NCBI RefSeq assembly: GCF_003226325.1
Contig: NZ_PDOD01000001.1
Location: forward strand, 806,001 to 870,000
From: Salipaludibacillus keqinensis
GTDB lineage: Bacteria; Bacillota; Bacilli; Bacillales; Salisediminibacteriaceae
DNA: 64,000 nucleotides
Direction of reading: 5' to 3'
Made by a program: the position numbers and the translations under genes. Below the pieces are notes generated by a model, which worked only from the letters and a program-made list of their open reading frames with translations, made no database searches and was not told the origin of the DNA. Below, in pieces: positions 8,162-17,703 of this stretch. Each line of letters opens with the position of its first letter. The first letter of the stretch is position 1.

Positions 8162-9339
8162 CGTTTCTCTCCTTTAAATGTTAGATCGTCTACCCATTTT
8201 AATAATGACAAGTCTTGGCCTGGACCTGCGATGATCGATAAGCCAACCGGCAAGCCACTCTCTTCTTTTAAAGGGATTGTCAGTTGAGGTAATCCTGCTA
8301 AGCCGGCGATGCAAGACAGTTGAAGTGTCCGTTTTCGCCGTTCTTCCACAACTTCGTCTGGTAGGTTAAGCTTTGGAGCGACACCAGGGACTGTTGGAAT
8401 GATCAATAAACCGTCGTCTTGCAACAAGTCAAGTAAGTGCTGTTTCACCCGTTTGCGAAGTTCGATCTGGGGTTCTACTTCACTTGAAGTGATTTGGCTT
8501 GCCATCTGAAATCGATCCTTAATACCCGGGCCAAAACGAGGTTTAGTAGCCTTTACCCAGGTTCCATGAGTGTCCCAAATTTCCTTCCCTTGTATGAGTC
8601 TGAATGCATTGGCCCAGACATCCAAACCCTCTTCGGAAACAGCAATCCAGTCTAGTTTGCCCATCTCTATTTCTAGTTTTGAAAGAAACGGGCTTAAGGC
8701 CTGTTGCGTGTCTTCATCAGCCAAGGACCATGCCTCTTGACTGACCATCACTCGCGAAAATCCAGTCTGCTTGGTTGTTTTACCCAGAAGGACTTCGCCA
8801 ACGTCGTGTAACGTCCTCGAATTTCTTGCCATCCAGCCGACCGTATCAAAGGAGGGGGCTAGTGGAATAACCTGATCGATAGGAACATGATCGTGTGTGG
8901 GGCGAAATCCATAGAGTCCGCAGTATGCGGCTGGGATGCGCACGGATCCCCCTGTATCTGTTCCTAGAGAGAAATCTGTTATTTCTGCTGCGACAGAAAC
9001 AGCGGAACCACTGGAGGAACCTCCTGGAATTCGCGTTGGATCAGTTGGATTTATCGGCGTGCCATAGTGAGCATTTTCTCCTTGAAGACTGTACATCAGT
9101 TCATCAGTGATGGTGGTTCCTGAAAGTTTTCCCCCGTTTAAAAGCAAGGAAGTGATCGCAGGGGCGGTTTGTTCAGCCGCCTCATGAGTTTCGTACCAAT
9201 CAGGATTTCCTGCTGTATTTTTAATCCCCTTTAGGTGAAAGACATCTTTCACAGTGAAGGTGAGGCCGGATAACGGTCCTTCCTCGATCGGTTCTTTGAC
9301 TACATTGAAATCTGAAAAAGCGTGAAATGTATTTGACAT
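8158..9339 (-). CDS. Amidase-signature family amidohydrolase in the allantoin operon
   Basis: A 393-residue enzyme of the amidase signature family. The catalytic Lys-Ser-Ser triad is visible: K31 (TVKDVF), S108 (GGSSSGSAV) and S132 (TGGSVRIPA), with the expected 24-residue spacing of the two serines. At 393 residues it is shorter than GatA (about 485). It overlaps the FAH-family gene by four bases and follows allantoinase by about 30 bases. The family includes allophanate hydrolase and other ureido-acid amidases, so hydrolysis of oxalurate, oxamate or another product of this pathway is plausible; this is inference. AGGAGG precedes the start. Confidence 0.85.
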   Translation of the reverse strand: MSNTFHAFSDFNVVKEPIEEGPLSGLTFTVKDVFHLKGIKNTAGNPDWYETHEAAEQTAPAITSLLLNGGKLSGTTITDELMYSLQGENAHYGTPINPTDPTRIPGGSSSGSAVSVAAEITDFSLGTDTGGSVRIPAAYCGLYGFRPTHDHVPIDQVIPLAPSFDTVGWMARNSRTLHDVGEVLLGKTTKQTGFSRVMVSQEAWSLADEDTQQALSPFLSKLEIEMGKLDWIAVSEEGLDVWANAFRLIQGKEIWDTHGTWVKATKPRFGPGIKDRFQMASQITSSEVEPQIELRKRVKQHLLDLLQDDGLLIIPTVPGVAPKLNLPDEVVEERRKRTLQLSCIAGLAGLPQLTIPLKEESGLPVGLSIIAGPGQDLSLLKWVDDLTFKGEKR

Positions 9340-9371
9340 ATGTGAAACCTCCTAAAGAATAAATTGAACGG

Positions 9372-10748
9372 TTATAGGTGATCAAATGAGCGGGAGTGTT
9401 CGGCGCAAATATCTCTACCGACAAAGGGACCGATCATGCCGAATGGACGATCAAAAACAACTTCTCCGTGGACGATCGTATGAGAAATCCTTCCTTCTAT
9501 TTGTTTACCCACATAGGGAGAATAATTGTGGCGGAAAAGAATATCTTGTTTTTCGATCAAGGTTACTTGAGCGGGCTCATAGATAGCGAAATGAGCTTCC
9601 ATCCCCACTTTGATTTCTCCCTGGGTTTGAAGAGGAGGAAACCTCTTAGAAATATTCGATGTGAGAAGAGGGAGGACATTCGATAGCGATAATCCTCGTT
9701 TTTTTGCTTCGCTTAAAAAAGCGGTCGTGCCAAACTGAACGCTTTGAATTCCTCCCCATGAATCACGAATATCTTTAACGCCTGCAAGTTTCATAGAAGG
9801 TGGACAAGGAGAATGATCTGAGCTAATGAAATCGATTTGTCCAGCTCCAATACGATCCCACAGTCCTTCCACACTTTCTGAATCTCTTACTGGGGGAGCG
9901 CATTTTAATAACGGTCCTTCACGAATGAAATCCTCTTCGTTGAAAAGCAAGTAGTGTGGACAGGTTTCCAATGTCGCGTCGACCCCTGATTTTTTTGCAG
10001 TTTGAATGATATCTACAACGTCAGGGTGGCTAACGTGAACAATATGTACCTTCGTTCCATATTTAGCCGCTGCTTCCATAGCTAGCTTTACCGCATCCAT
10101 TTCCGCCTTCACCGGTCTGCTATCTAAAAATGATCGTGGAGATTGTTTTTGCAAATAGCTAGATCGGGAAAGTGTTTCTTCCCATTCTGCGTGAAGGGCT
10201 AACAGACTATTAGACTGGGCACAGAACTTCATCGCTTGGAAGAGGGCGGATCGATTGAGGCGTTTAAAATCATCGATGCCACTGTCTGACATGAACCCTT
10301 TAAATCCAACCACACCGCAATCGATCATCGCTTCCAGTTCCTTTTCATGATCAACCACATCGGCAGTCATCCCTGCCCAAAGACCGTAATTCGTATAAGA
10401 GCGACCTTGCAAAGCTTGTTTTTTCTTGTTTAGCACGGTGGAAGTGTTCGCAGACGGGTGACTGTTCAGCGGCATATCGAATACGGTGGTGATCCCACCT
10501 GCCGCAGCGCCAGAACTACCAGTAGGGAATCCTTCCCAATCTGCTCTCCCGGGATCATTGAAATGCACATGAGGGTCAATAAACCCTGGTAGGACCATCG
10601 CTCCTTTAACATCCAATAAAACCGGATGGTCTCTTTCAGCATGATGAGGGTCTTCAATAGATTGTATGATGCCATTTTCTATGACAATCTCTTTCGGTAG
10701 AAATTGTTCTCCGTCAAAAACTTGACCGTTGATCAAACGTTTTCTCAT
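9372..10748 (-). CDS. pucH: Allantoinase
   Basis: A 458-residue cyclic amidohydrolase that opens allantoin to allantoate. The binuclear metal site is intact: H60 and H62 in GFIDPHVHFNDPGR, the carboxylated lysine K150 in GFKGFMSDSG, histidines in HIVHVSH, and the aspartate in SSDHSPCP (near 318). GFKGFMSDSG and DMPLNSHPS are typical of allantoinase rather than dihydropyrimidinase. It is the first gene of the leftward operon and is divergent from pucR, with a 220-bp shared upstream region. Its substrate is made by the uricase branch encoded 10 kb to the right. Confidence 0.92.
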   Translation of the reverse strand: MRKRLINGQVFDGEQFLPKEIVIENGIIQSIEDPHHAERDHPVLLDVKGAMVLPGFIDPHVHFNDPGRADWEGFPTGSSGAAAGGITTVFDMPLNSHPSANTSTVLNKKKQALQGRSYTNYGLWAGMTADVVDHEKELEAMIDCGVVGFKGFMSDSGIDDFKRLNRSALFQAMKFCAQSNSLLALHAEWEETLSRSSYLQKQSPRSFLDSRPVKAEMDAVKLAMEAAAKYGTKVHIVHVSHPDVVDIIQTAKKSGVDATLETCPHYLLFNEEDFIREGPLLKCAPPVRDSESVEGLWDRIGAGQIDFISSDHSPCPPSMKLAGVKDIRDSWGGIQSVQFGTTAFLSEAKKRGLSLSNVLPLLTSNISKRFPPLQTQGEIKVGMEAHFAIYEPAQVTLIEKQDILFRHNYSPYVGKQIEGRISHTIVHGEVVFDRPFGMIGPFVGRDICAEHSRSFDHL

Positions 10749-10968
10749 GACTGTCTCCCCTTACTTCTTTGATTCATGCCAATGTTCTTTATCATTTAGA
10801 CGATATATCTAACTATCTAGGCGAAAAACCAATGATCCTATGATTTATTTTGGATGATAACGCTAAAAAATGTAATTTCTTTGTAAAGTTTTTTAACAGG
10901 TTTCTTTTTATTCTGACTATTTAACTATATGGTTAGTAAGAGATGTTAGGTAATGGAGGTGGCAAATC
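10749..10968. promoter_or_regulatory. Divergent control region between pucH and pucR
   Basis: This 220-bp AT-rich spacer must carry promoters for both directions. It contains a near-palindrome AACTATATGGTT (about 10923-10934) close to the pucR start and GAAAAACCAATG further left, which are candidate regulator contacts. I found no exact match to the B. subtilis PucR box or a TnrA/GlnR box, so no operator is claimed. Confidence 0.4.
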
Positions 10969-12615
10969 ATGAAACTTGAAACCCTTTTGGAGAAATCCAT
11001 TTTCAACGGAGCGGCAGTCATTTCTGGTCATGAAGGATTAAAAAGGGACGTGCAGTCTGTCAATATGATGGATGCCCCCGATATCATAGATTTTTTAAAG
11101 GAAAACCAACTTCTTTTGACAACAGCCTATTCGATCAAAAATCGCCCAGAAGCTTTATTGGAGCTTGTGGAGAAGATGGCAAAGCAAGGGTGTGCAGGAT
11201 TAGGATTGAAAATACAGCGATTTTTAAAAGTGATTCCAGCGGATGTGATCGCTTTAGCTAACGAGCTAGATTTTCCAATTATCGAACTTCCCGTCGAGCC
11301 CTCGTTAGGAGAGGTCGTCAATGAATCTTTGAAACTGATTCTAGAGGAACGGACCGAGGAGCTTCATTATGCGTTGGATATTCACAGGAAATTTTCAGAT
11401 ATTATCATTTCTGGAAAGGGGCTTTATGAGGTCATTGACCGGTTAGCGAAAGTAATCCAATCGCCAGTTGTATTAATGAATCACCGGCTAGAGACGATTG
11501 CAGCCTCGAAAAAGTATGGCGAAGATTTTTATTATGAGATTGCCTATCAAATCAATGAAGAGTTGAAAGTTCGGGACATTACCTCACAGGAGAAGCTGCT
11601 ATTAAAGATTCAATTTCCTCATATAAAAGAGAGACAGATGGCCACGGTGTTTCCAGTACAAACGAATGTTTATCAGAAAGGGTATTTGATTGTTTTTAAA
11701 GAGATTCCTGAAGAAACCTCCGCGAGTGTCCTAGCAATAGAACAAGCAGCAAATGTCACCTCTTTCGAATTGATGAAAATTCACGCGGTCGAGCAAAATG
11801 CCCGAATTCTTAAAAATGAATTTCTTACTGACTTTGTTGAGGGCAACTATTCATCTGAAAAAGACATTGCTAAGCGCGGCAAATTCTACAACTTAAAAAG
11901 CAACCATCATTATATATGTATCTCCAGTAAATTGGATAAGGACGAAGATCTTTATAGCGGGTTATTGGACATATCAGAATCTCATATGCAAATGTACAAA
12001 GATTCTATTTATGAACAAATGGAGGTCTGGCTTCGTTATTACTTCAAGAATCACATTATTTTTACGAAAGGTGACCTCTATATCATTTTAGTTGGGACAG
12101 AAGGGTTTACGGAAGATCCTGAACAGCAAGTCATGGAGAAAATAAAAAAAGTTCAAGGGGAGATTCACGAAAACTTGTTCATATCGATGTCGTTTGGGAT
12201 CGGAAACATTGCCGAACAACTCCTTCATGTCCCGAACTCATACCAGGAGTCGTTAGATGCTTTAAGGTCCGGGTTCCGGTCGAGAAAGAAGCAGTTTGTA
12301 CAAAACTGTAATACAAAAGGAGTAACGGAATTACTTCGGACGGTCGCTCCGCAAAAATTAAGGGATTTTTATGTATCTTCATTAAAATCACTCGCCGAAT
12401 CTGATCGCAAAGATGAGCAAGACTTGATTGAAACATTGTCGGTGTACATCGAGAAGAACTGTCAGATCGCTGACACGGCAAAAGAACTGTTCGTTCACCG
12501 AAATACCGTCATTTACCGAATAAGAAAATGTGAAGAACGATTAAATGTCGATTTAAAAAAGGCAGAGGATATTCATAAATTACGAACGGCCTTACTCATA
12601 AGGGCGATCATTTAA
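10969..12615 (+). CDS. pucR: Purine catabolism regulator PucR
   Basis: A 548-residue transcription regulator. Its N-terminal PucR sensor domain (about 8-125) is followed by a GGDEF-like middle region and a C-terminal helix-turn-helix of the PucR/CdaR type (about 480-545: TLSVYIEKNCQIADTAKEL, then FVHRNTVIYRIRKCEE). In B. subtilis PucR activates the puc genes in response to urate-pathway intermediates such as allantoin. Its position between the allantoinase operon and the xanthine dehydrogenase genes supports the same role. Start chosen from GGAGG eleven bases upstream of the ATG. It is slightly longer than B. subtilis PucR. Confidence 0.9.
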   Translation: MKLETLLEKSIFNGAAVISGHEGLKRDVQSVNMMDAPDIIDFLKENQLLLTTAYSIKNRPEALLELVEKMAKQGCAGLGLKIQRFLKVIPADVIALANELDFPIIELPVEPSLGEVVNESLKLILEERTEELHYALDIHRKFSDIIISGKGLYEVIDRLAKVIQSPVVLMNHRLETIAASKKYGEDFYYEIAYQINEELKVRDITSQEKLLLKIQFPHIKERQMATVFPVQTNVYQKGYLIVFKEIPEETSASVLAIEQAANVTSFELMKIHAVEQNARILKNEFLTDFVEGNYSSEKDIAKRGKFYNLKSNHHYICISSKLDKDEDLYSGLLDISESHMQMYKDSIYEQMEVWLRYYFKNHIIFTKGDLYIILVGTEGFTEDPEQQVMEKIKKVQGEIHENLFISMSFGIGNIAEQLLHVPNSYQESLDALRSGFRSRKKQFVQNCNTKGVTELLRTVAPQKLRDFYVSSLKSLAESDRKDEQDLIETLSVYIEKNCQIADTAKELFVHRNTVIYRIRKCEERLNVDLKKAEDIHKLRTALLIRAII

Positions 12616-12801
12616 CTAACAACTATGTTTTGAACAAGCCATTTTTCGAGAAAATGAACGGCTAGTTTACGTGATTATTTTAGTTAGTGATTTTATAGCA
12701 AATGCCTAAATCGTTCCATTTCTTTTAGTTACTTCAAACAATGACATGGATTCCTCTACGCTTTACACTGACGAAAATAAGCATAGAGAGGAGATCAAGT
12801 C

Positions 12802-13692
12802 ATGATAACCAACGAAAAAGTGTGGAGACCTGATAATTTACATGATGCATGGATCCTCTCGTCGAAACTTTCTGATCAATGTTGTTTTGTATCTGGTGGA
12901 ACGTGGCTTCGGACCCAATGGGAGGCAGGAACGAAGGAAATGGCTCCACATCTGATCAGTCTTGATAAGGTTCCTGAAGTGAAAGAAGATATAAGCTTGA
13001 AAGGTCAACTAGGCCAAGAGGAAGTCGTCATCGGAGCGTCTACGACTCTTGCTGAAATGATCACCAACCCCACACTAAATGAAAAAGCGCCAGTTTTAGT
13101 CAAAGCATGTAAGAACATTGCTGGACCTTCCATTCGTAATCAAGGAACGATTGGGGGCAATATTCTTTCATGTGTGGGCGATGCGATTCCTGCCCTTATC
13201 GTGTTGAATGCTAAATTGATGTGGTTTAATGGGGACGAACTTGTATATCAATCGATCGAGGAGTGGTTGTTGAATCAAGATGAGGTTCGTGACATTTTAG
13301 TTTCTATTCATATTCCAACTGATAAAAGTAAAGGTGAACATTACGAGTTTGCGTTTTATACGAAAGTCGGTCGAAGAGAAAGTTTCATTCCGTCGCTCGT
13401 AACGGTCGCAGGTACAGGGTGTTATAGAAAAGGAGAAGGCATATTTTCTCACGTGAGTTTGTCTGTCGGTGGAGGAAATGTCGTACCAATCAGATTGCCG
13501 AATACTGAAGTGAAAATAATTAACAACGAATATTCTAGTGAATTATTATATAACGTACTTAGACAAGTTCAACAAGACTACAAGCCTATAGACGACGCTT
13601 TCGGGTCAGCAGCGTATAAACGAAAAGTCGCCGGCAATCTCATTGTAAGTGAATTATATCGAATTGGAGGGAGCAACCATGCACTTGAATGA
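12802..13692 (+). CDS. pucC: Xanthine dehydrogenase FAD-binding subunit
   Basis: A 296-residue flavin subunit of the molybdenum hydroxylase family. It shows the FAD-binding motifs FVSGGTWLRTQWE near the N-terminus and AGPSIRNQGTIGGNI near residue 110, and the C-terminal CO-dehydrogenase flavoprotein domain (VSLSVGGGNVVPIRL). It passes electrons from the iron-sulfur subunit to NAD or another acceptor. It leads a FAD-Mo-FeS operon; the next gene starts inside its last 14 bases. AGAGGAGA precedes the ATG. Confidence 0.9.
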   Translation: MITNEKVWRPDNLHDAWILSSKLSDQCCFVSGGTWLRTQWEAGTKEMAPHLISLDKVPEVKEDISLKGQLGQEEVVIGASTTLAEMITNPTLNEKAPVLVKACKNIAGPSIRNQGTIGGNILSCVGDAIPALIVLNAKLMWFNGDELVYQSIEEWLLNQDEVRDILVSIHIPTDKSKGEHYEFAFYTKVGRRESFIPSLVTVAGTGCYRKGEGIFSHVSLSVGGGNVVPIRLPNTEVKIINNEYSSELLYNVLRQVQQDYKPIDDAFGSAAYKRKVAGNLIVSELYRIGGSNHALE

Positions 13693-15991
13693 GCAAACGA
13701 ACAGTCGTCCGTGGCGGATTCGACCAGATGGACAAGCAAAAGTGACGGGGGAGCTCCGCTATTTAACGGATATGACGTCCCCAGGAAAACTGATTGGAAG
13801 AGTTCTAAGAAGCGGCGTGCCGCATGCTAGGCTTCTTTCTGTAGATACGTCAAAAGCAAAGGAACTTCCCGGTGTCGTCAGCGTGTTGACGTCTAAGGAT
13901 GTTCCAGGTTTAAACGGCTTTGGCATTGCCGAACCCAATCAGCCGGTGTTTTGCGAAGACCTCATCCGCTATGAAGGAGATGCGATTGCAGCTGTAGCGG
14001 CTGAAACGAATGAGATTGCCGAGAGAGCATTGGAGCTCATTGAGTTCGAGTATGAGGAACTGCCCGTGCTGGATACCCCAGAAAAAGCGCTAAGCTCTGA
14101 TGCGCCCTTGTTACACGCAGAGGGAAATATATTGCACGAGACGAGTTATTCAAAAGGTGATGTTCAAAAAGCCTTTAATCTTTGCCACGCGATTGTGGAA
14201 GAGACCTATGAAACACCGCGGCAAATGCACGCGTTCATGGAAACCGAGGGTGGGATCTTTGTCCCTGAGAAACATGGGAAGTTAACGGTGTACTCCCCTA
14301 CTCAGCACGGGTACAAGGACCAAATGCAGTTAGCACGCATATTAGGCATTCCCGCTGATGACATCCGTGTCGTATCCAGTCCCATTGGCGGATCGTTCGG
14401 TGGAAAAGATGAACTGAATGTTCAACCGTTCGGTGCCTTGCTCGCCCTGAGCTCAGGAAAACCGGTCAAAATGCACTATTCAAGGAAAGAATCAGTCATC
14501 GCAGGGCTAAAGCGACACCCAATGAAGGTGAGAATGAAGTCCGGTGTGAATCAAAAAGGAAAACTAATCGCCCATCAAGTGGAGATCATCTCAGATACGG
14601 GAGCCTATGCAACGCTCGGGGGTCCTGTGTTAAATTTCGCCACGGAGCATGCCATAGGCTGCTATATAATCCCGCATATTGAGCTGAAAGGGAAAGCGGT
14701 CTACACAAATAATGGGATTTCAGGGGAGTTTCGTGGGTTTGGTGGAAATCAAGTTATTTTTGCCTTAGAAGGTCAAATGGATCGCTTAGCAGAAAAAATC
14801 AACGTAGATCCGTGGGAACTGAGAAGTCGGAATCTTCGGACGCTTCATGATCTTGGACCATTGGGGCAAAGAGTCTTGCCGAATGATGGACCAAGCCAAG
14901 TATGGGAAGCCATTCAAGAAACCCCTTTATATAAAAAAACTGAGCATCCCCCTTCAGTTGATGAGCCCTGGATCGTAACAGGAAAAGGAATGTCCTTGGC
15001 TATGCATGGTTCCGGGTTAGGTTACGGGATTCCTGATCCGGCAGGTGGTCAAATCAGACTGAATGAACAAGGCAAAATTGAAGTGGCTTTTGGACACGAA
15101 GAATTTGGCCAAGGATTGTTAGGTACGTTAGAGATTATGCTTCTTGACCACTTTAACTGTGACGTGGAAGATCTGGAAATCATTATTGGAGATACGGCTC
15201 TTGTTCCTCCTTCGGGTTCTTCTACCGCGTCTCGAACGACGAACATGGTCTGGAGAGCTTTACAAAATATGAAGCGACCTTTTCTAGATAAATTATTTTT
15301 TAAGGTGAATGAGCTTACAGGGGAGCCTGTGGAGCAATTGCAGACTGGGAAAAACGGGATCTGGAAAGAAGCTAAACAGGGCGAGGGAAGAGAATTCGTC
15401 CTCACCTTTCAAGAGCTTGCTGCCAGTTGCACGGAACCTTTGAAGTGTTCAACGGAATTTGATTTTCCTGTAACTCCTGATCCCGTCATAGGGGGCCATT
15501 ACTTGTATGGGTCTACTTCGGTGATTGCGGAAGTAGAAGTGAACATGTTGACAGGCATGATTCGCGTCACGGGGATTGATCACGTAGTGGCAGCTGGAGA
15601 AGTAGTGAACCCTCTAGGTTATTTAGGACAAATTGAAGGTGGAAGCATTATGGCCCTTGGTTTTACGATCATCGAAGACGCCCTCATGGAAAATGGGAAC
15701 TATGTGACGAAGAATTTTGATACGTATTTAGTACCTACGATCGCAGATGTTCCGGAAATTCAACATGTAGAAGCTGTGGAAGAGCTGCCTGAAGGGGATG
15801 TACACGGACCGAGGGGTGTGGGTGAAATAGGTTCTGTTGCCTTAGCGCCAGCGATTGTTTCTGCCATCAAACAAGCCACAGGAAAATGGGTCACCAAATT
15901 ACCAGTAAATCCAGAAACAATTTTGAACGTATGGGACGAACCTTTCCCGATGGATAAAGAGGAAAGAAAAAAGGGGAGGGAGCGCGTATGA
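13679..15991 (+). CDS. pucD: Xanthine dehydrogenase molybdenum-binding subunit
   Basis: A 770-residue catalytic subunit that oxidises hypoxanthine/xanthine to urate. Motifs of the molybdopterin-cytosine-dinucleotide subunit are present: GGSFGGKDE, EFRGFGGNQ, GHEEFGQG, and near the C-terminus GPRGVGEIG with the catalytic glutamate. The start at 13679 has TTGGAGGGAG eight bases before it; the frame extends to 13649, which would deepen the overlap with pucC. It overlaps the next gene by four bases. Together with pucC and pucE it forms the three-subunit enzyme typical of Bacillus. Confidence 0.92.
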   Translation: MHLNEQTNSRPWRIRPDGQAKVTGELRYLTDMTSPGKLIGRVLRSGVPHARLLSVDTSKAKELPGVVSVLTSKDVPGLNGFGIAEPNQPVFCEDLIRYEGDAIAAVAAETNEIAERALELIEFEYEELPVLDTPEKALSSDAPLLHAEGNILHETSYSKGDVQKAFNLCHAIVEETYETPRQMHAFMETEGGIFVPEKHGKLTVYSPTQHGYKDQMQLARILGIPADDIRVVSSPIGGSFGGKDELNVQPFGALLALSSGKPVKMHYSRKESVIAGLKRHPMKVRMKSGVNQKGKLIAHQVEIISDTGAYATLGGPVLNFATEHAIGCYIIPHIELKGKAVYTNNGISGEFRGFGGNQVIFALEGQMDRLAEKINVDPWELRSRNLRTLHDLGPLGQRVLPNDGPSQVWEAIQETPLYKKTEHPPSVDEPWIVTGKGMSLAMHGSGLGYGIPDPAGGQIRLNEQGKIEVAFGHEEFGQGLLGTLEIMLLDHFNCDVEDLEIIIGDTALVPPSGSSTASRTTNMVWRALQNMKRPFLDKLFFKVNELTGEPVEQLQTGKNGIWKEAKQGEGREFVLTFQELAASCTEPLKCSTEFDFPVTPDPVIGGHYLYGSTSVIAEVEVNMLTGMIRVTGIDHVVAAGEVVNPLGYLGQIEGGSIMALGFTIIEDALMENGNYVTKNFDTYLVPTIADVPEIQHVEAVEELPEGDVHGPRGVGEIGSVALAPAIVSAIKQATGKWVTKLPVNPETILNVWDEPFPMDKEERKKGRERV

Positions 15992-16485
15992 GTGGAACAA
16001 AAACAGAGCTTAGCTCGGTAGAAACAAGACATCCATCCTTTGTCTTCTCACTGAATGGCGTAGAAACGAAAATACAGACAGCTTCATCGCGAAGACTCGT
16101 TGATCTATTAAGAACAGATCTCGATTTGCCAGGCACAAAAATTGGCTGTGAAATCGGGCGATGCGGAGCTTGCATGGTCTTAATTGACGGAAAACCATCC
16201 AATTCCTGCCTGACAATGGCCTATCAATGCGAAGGAAAAGATGTGGAAACGATTGAAGGAATGAACGGGGAAAGCTTGGATCCTGTGCAAAAACTCTTTC
16301 TTGAAGAGGGCGCATTACAGTGCGGCTATTGCACACCTGGCATGGTCATGTCCCTAAAAGGATTGCTAAAGGAAAAAGAAAAACCGACCTACGAGGAAAT
16401 GAAAGAAAGCATATCCGGGAACATTTGCCGCTGTACAGGATACGGAGGCATCAATCGCGTGTTAAGGAAACTTAGTGAGGGTTAG
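15988..16485 (+). CDS. pucE: Xanthine dehydrogenase iron-sulfur subunit
   Basis: A 165-residue two-[2Fe-2S] subunit. The plant-ferredoxin cluster ligands are CEIGRCGAC plus a later Cys (SNSC), and the second cluster uses CGYCTPGM and NICRCTGY. It carries electrons from the molybdenum site to FAD. The ATG overlaps the stop of pucD and is preceded by GGGGAGGG. The N-terminal 20 residues before the ferredoxin fold are slightly longer than usual. Confidence 0.92.
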   Translation: MSGTKTELSSVETRHPSFVFSLNGVETKIQTASSRRLVDLLRTDLDLPGTKIGCEIGRCGACMVLIDGKPSNSCLTMAYQCEGKDVETIEGMNGESLDPVQKLFLEEGALQCGYCTPGMVMSLKGLLKEKEKPTYEEMKESISGNICRCTGYGGINRVLRKLSEG

Positions 16486-16581
16486 AGGGATTAGCGGTTG
16501 TGTTCTGAAAACAAACTTTCGAAGTGAAGTGGTGGGTTTCATTAGCAGGAAAATAGATTTACTTGAGGGGGTAAGAATTCG

Positions 16582-17658
16582 ATGAAAGAGATGCATCAAT
16601 ATCTATATACGATGAGAAAGCATCCAGAACAACGATTTGTCCTTGCCACTGTCATACGAGTTGATGGGTCTGCTTATCGACATGTTGGGGCCAAAATGCT
16701 TTTTTCAGAAACGGGTGAAGAGTATGGCATGGTCAGTGGAGGCTGTGTGGAAGAGGATTTATCCTTTCGAGTGAAAGAAGTGTTAAACTCCAACGTTCCT
16801 CAAACGATTTCTTATGATTTAAGAAGTGAGGATGATCTAGGATGGGGACAAGGTGCCGGCTGCAATGGAAAGGTTTACGTGTATTTAGAACGGATGCAAT
16901 GGACAGAAGAAACGAAAAAAGCCGGTTGGGAACGAGTGTTTAAAGAACTAGAAGAAGGTCATAGCGTTGTGACGATCAAAGCGGTCGATGGAATAGAGAA
17001 AGGATCGGTCTATTTTTTTCAAGAGAACGGGAAGGCGCTATTAGAGCCTCCATTCTTGTTCGGGGGAGAGGAAGCGAGTGGGGAAATGTTCAAACATTTC
17101 CAAAAGACAGGGGAGGCATTTACTTCATTTGAATGGGGTCCAGAAAACTCGACCTATATTGCTGAAGTGTTTGATCCGGTGGATACACTCTACCTTTTCG
17201 GGGCAGGTCGGGATGTGGAGCCCCTCGTGAAAAAGCTTGCCGAGTATCACTTTTCAACGATTGTGATTGACCCTAGACAAAGCCGTTGTACGAAAGAGAA
17301 CTTTCCTAGTGCTAGTGAATGGATATGTGAGCACCCGGAGAAATTTTTGCAAGAGAAGGCATTAAAAAATAACAGTTATGTGTTAATTATGACTCACAGC
17401 TTTGAAAGAGATCGATTTATCATGCGCAATCTTTTGCCAAAAAAAGAAGAATTAGCTTATTTAGGCGTTCTTGGTCCGAAACGAAGAACCGTGAAACTCC
17501 TTGATGGGGCGGCGGTTCCTAAATGGGTCTCTTCCCCCATCGGGTTGGATATCCATGCAGAAGGAGCGGAAGAAATAAGCATCAGTATTCTAGCGGAACT
17601 TATTGCCACTCGGAATAAGAGAAAGTTCGTAAAAGGCGATCAGCTCGCCGTTATTTAA
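16582..17658 (+). CDS. pucA: XdhC/CoxI-family molybdenum hydroxylase maturation protein
   Basis: A 358-residue accessory protein. The N-terminal XdhC domain contains RVDGSAYRHVGAKML and MVSGGCVEEDL; the C-terminal half is a Rossmann domain beginning LYLFGAGRDVEPL. XdhC proteins bind and sulfurate the molybdenum cofactor before inserting it into xanthine dehydrogenase. It lies 96 bases downstream of pucE and before a MobA/MocA-type gene, the usual maturation pair. GAGGGGG precedes the ATG. Confidence 0.88.
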   Translation: MKEMHQYLYTMRKHPEQRFVLATVIRVDGSAYRHVGAKMLFSETGEEYGMVSGGCVEEDLSFRVKEVLNSNVPQTISYDLRSEDDLGWGQGAGCNGKVYVYLERMQWTEETKKAGWERVFKELEEGHSVVTIKAVDGIEKGSVYFFQENGKALLEPPFLFGGEEASGEMFKHFQKTGEAFTSFEWGPENSTYIAEVFDPVDTLYLFGAGRDVEPLVKKLAEYHFSTIVIDPRQSRCTKENFPSASEWICEHPEKFLQEKALKNNSYVLIMTHSFERDRFIMRNLLPKKEELAYLGVLGPKRRTVKLLDGAAVPKWVSSPIGLDIHAEGAEEISISILAELIATRNKRKFVKGDQLAVI

Positions 17659-17703
17659 CAGAAAGACGTACGAAGTGTAGAGAACAGAAATGAGTGACTA
17701 ACG

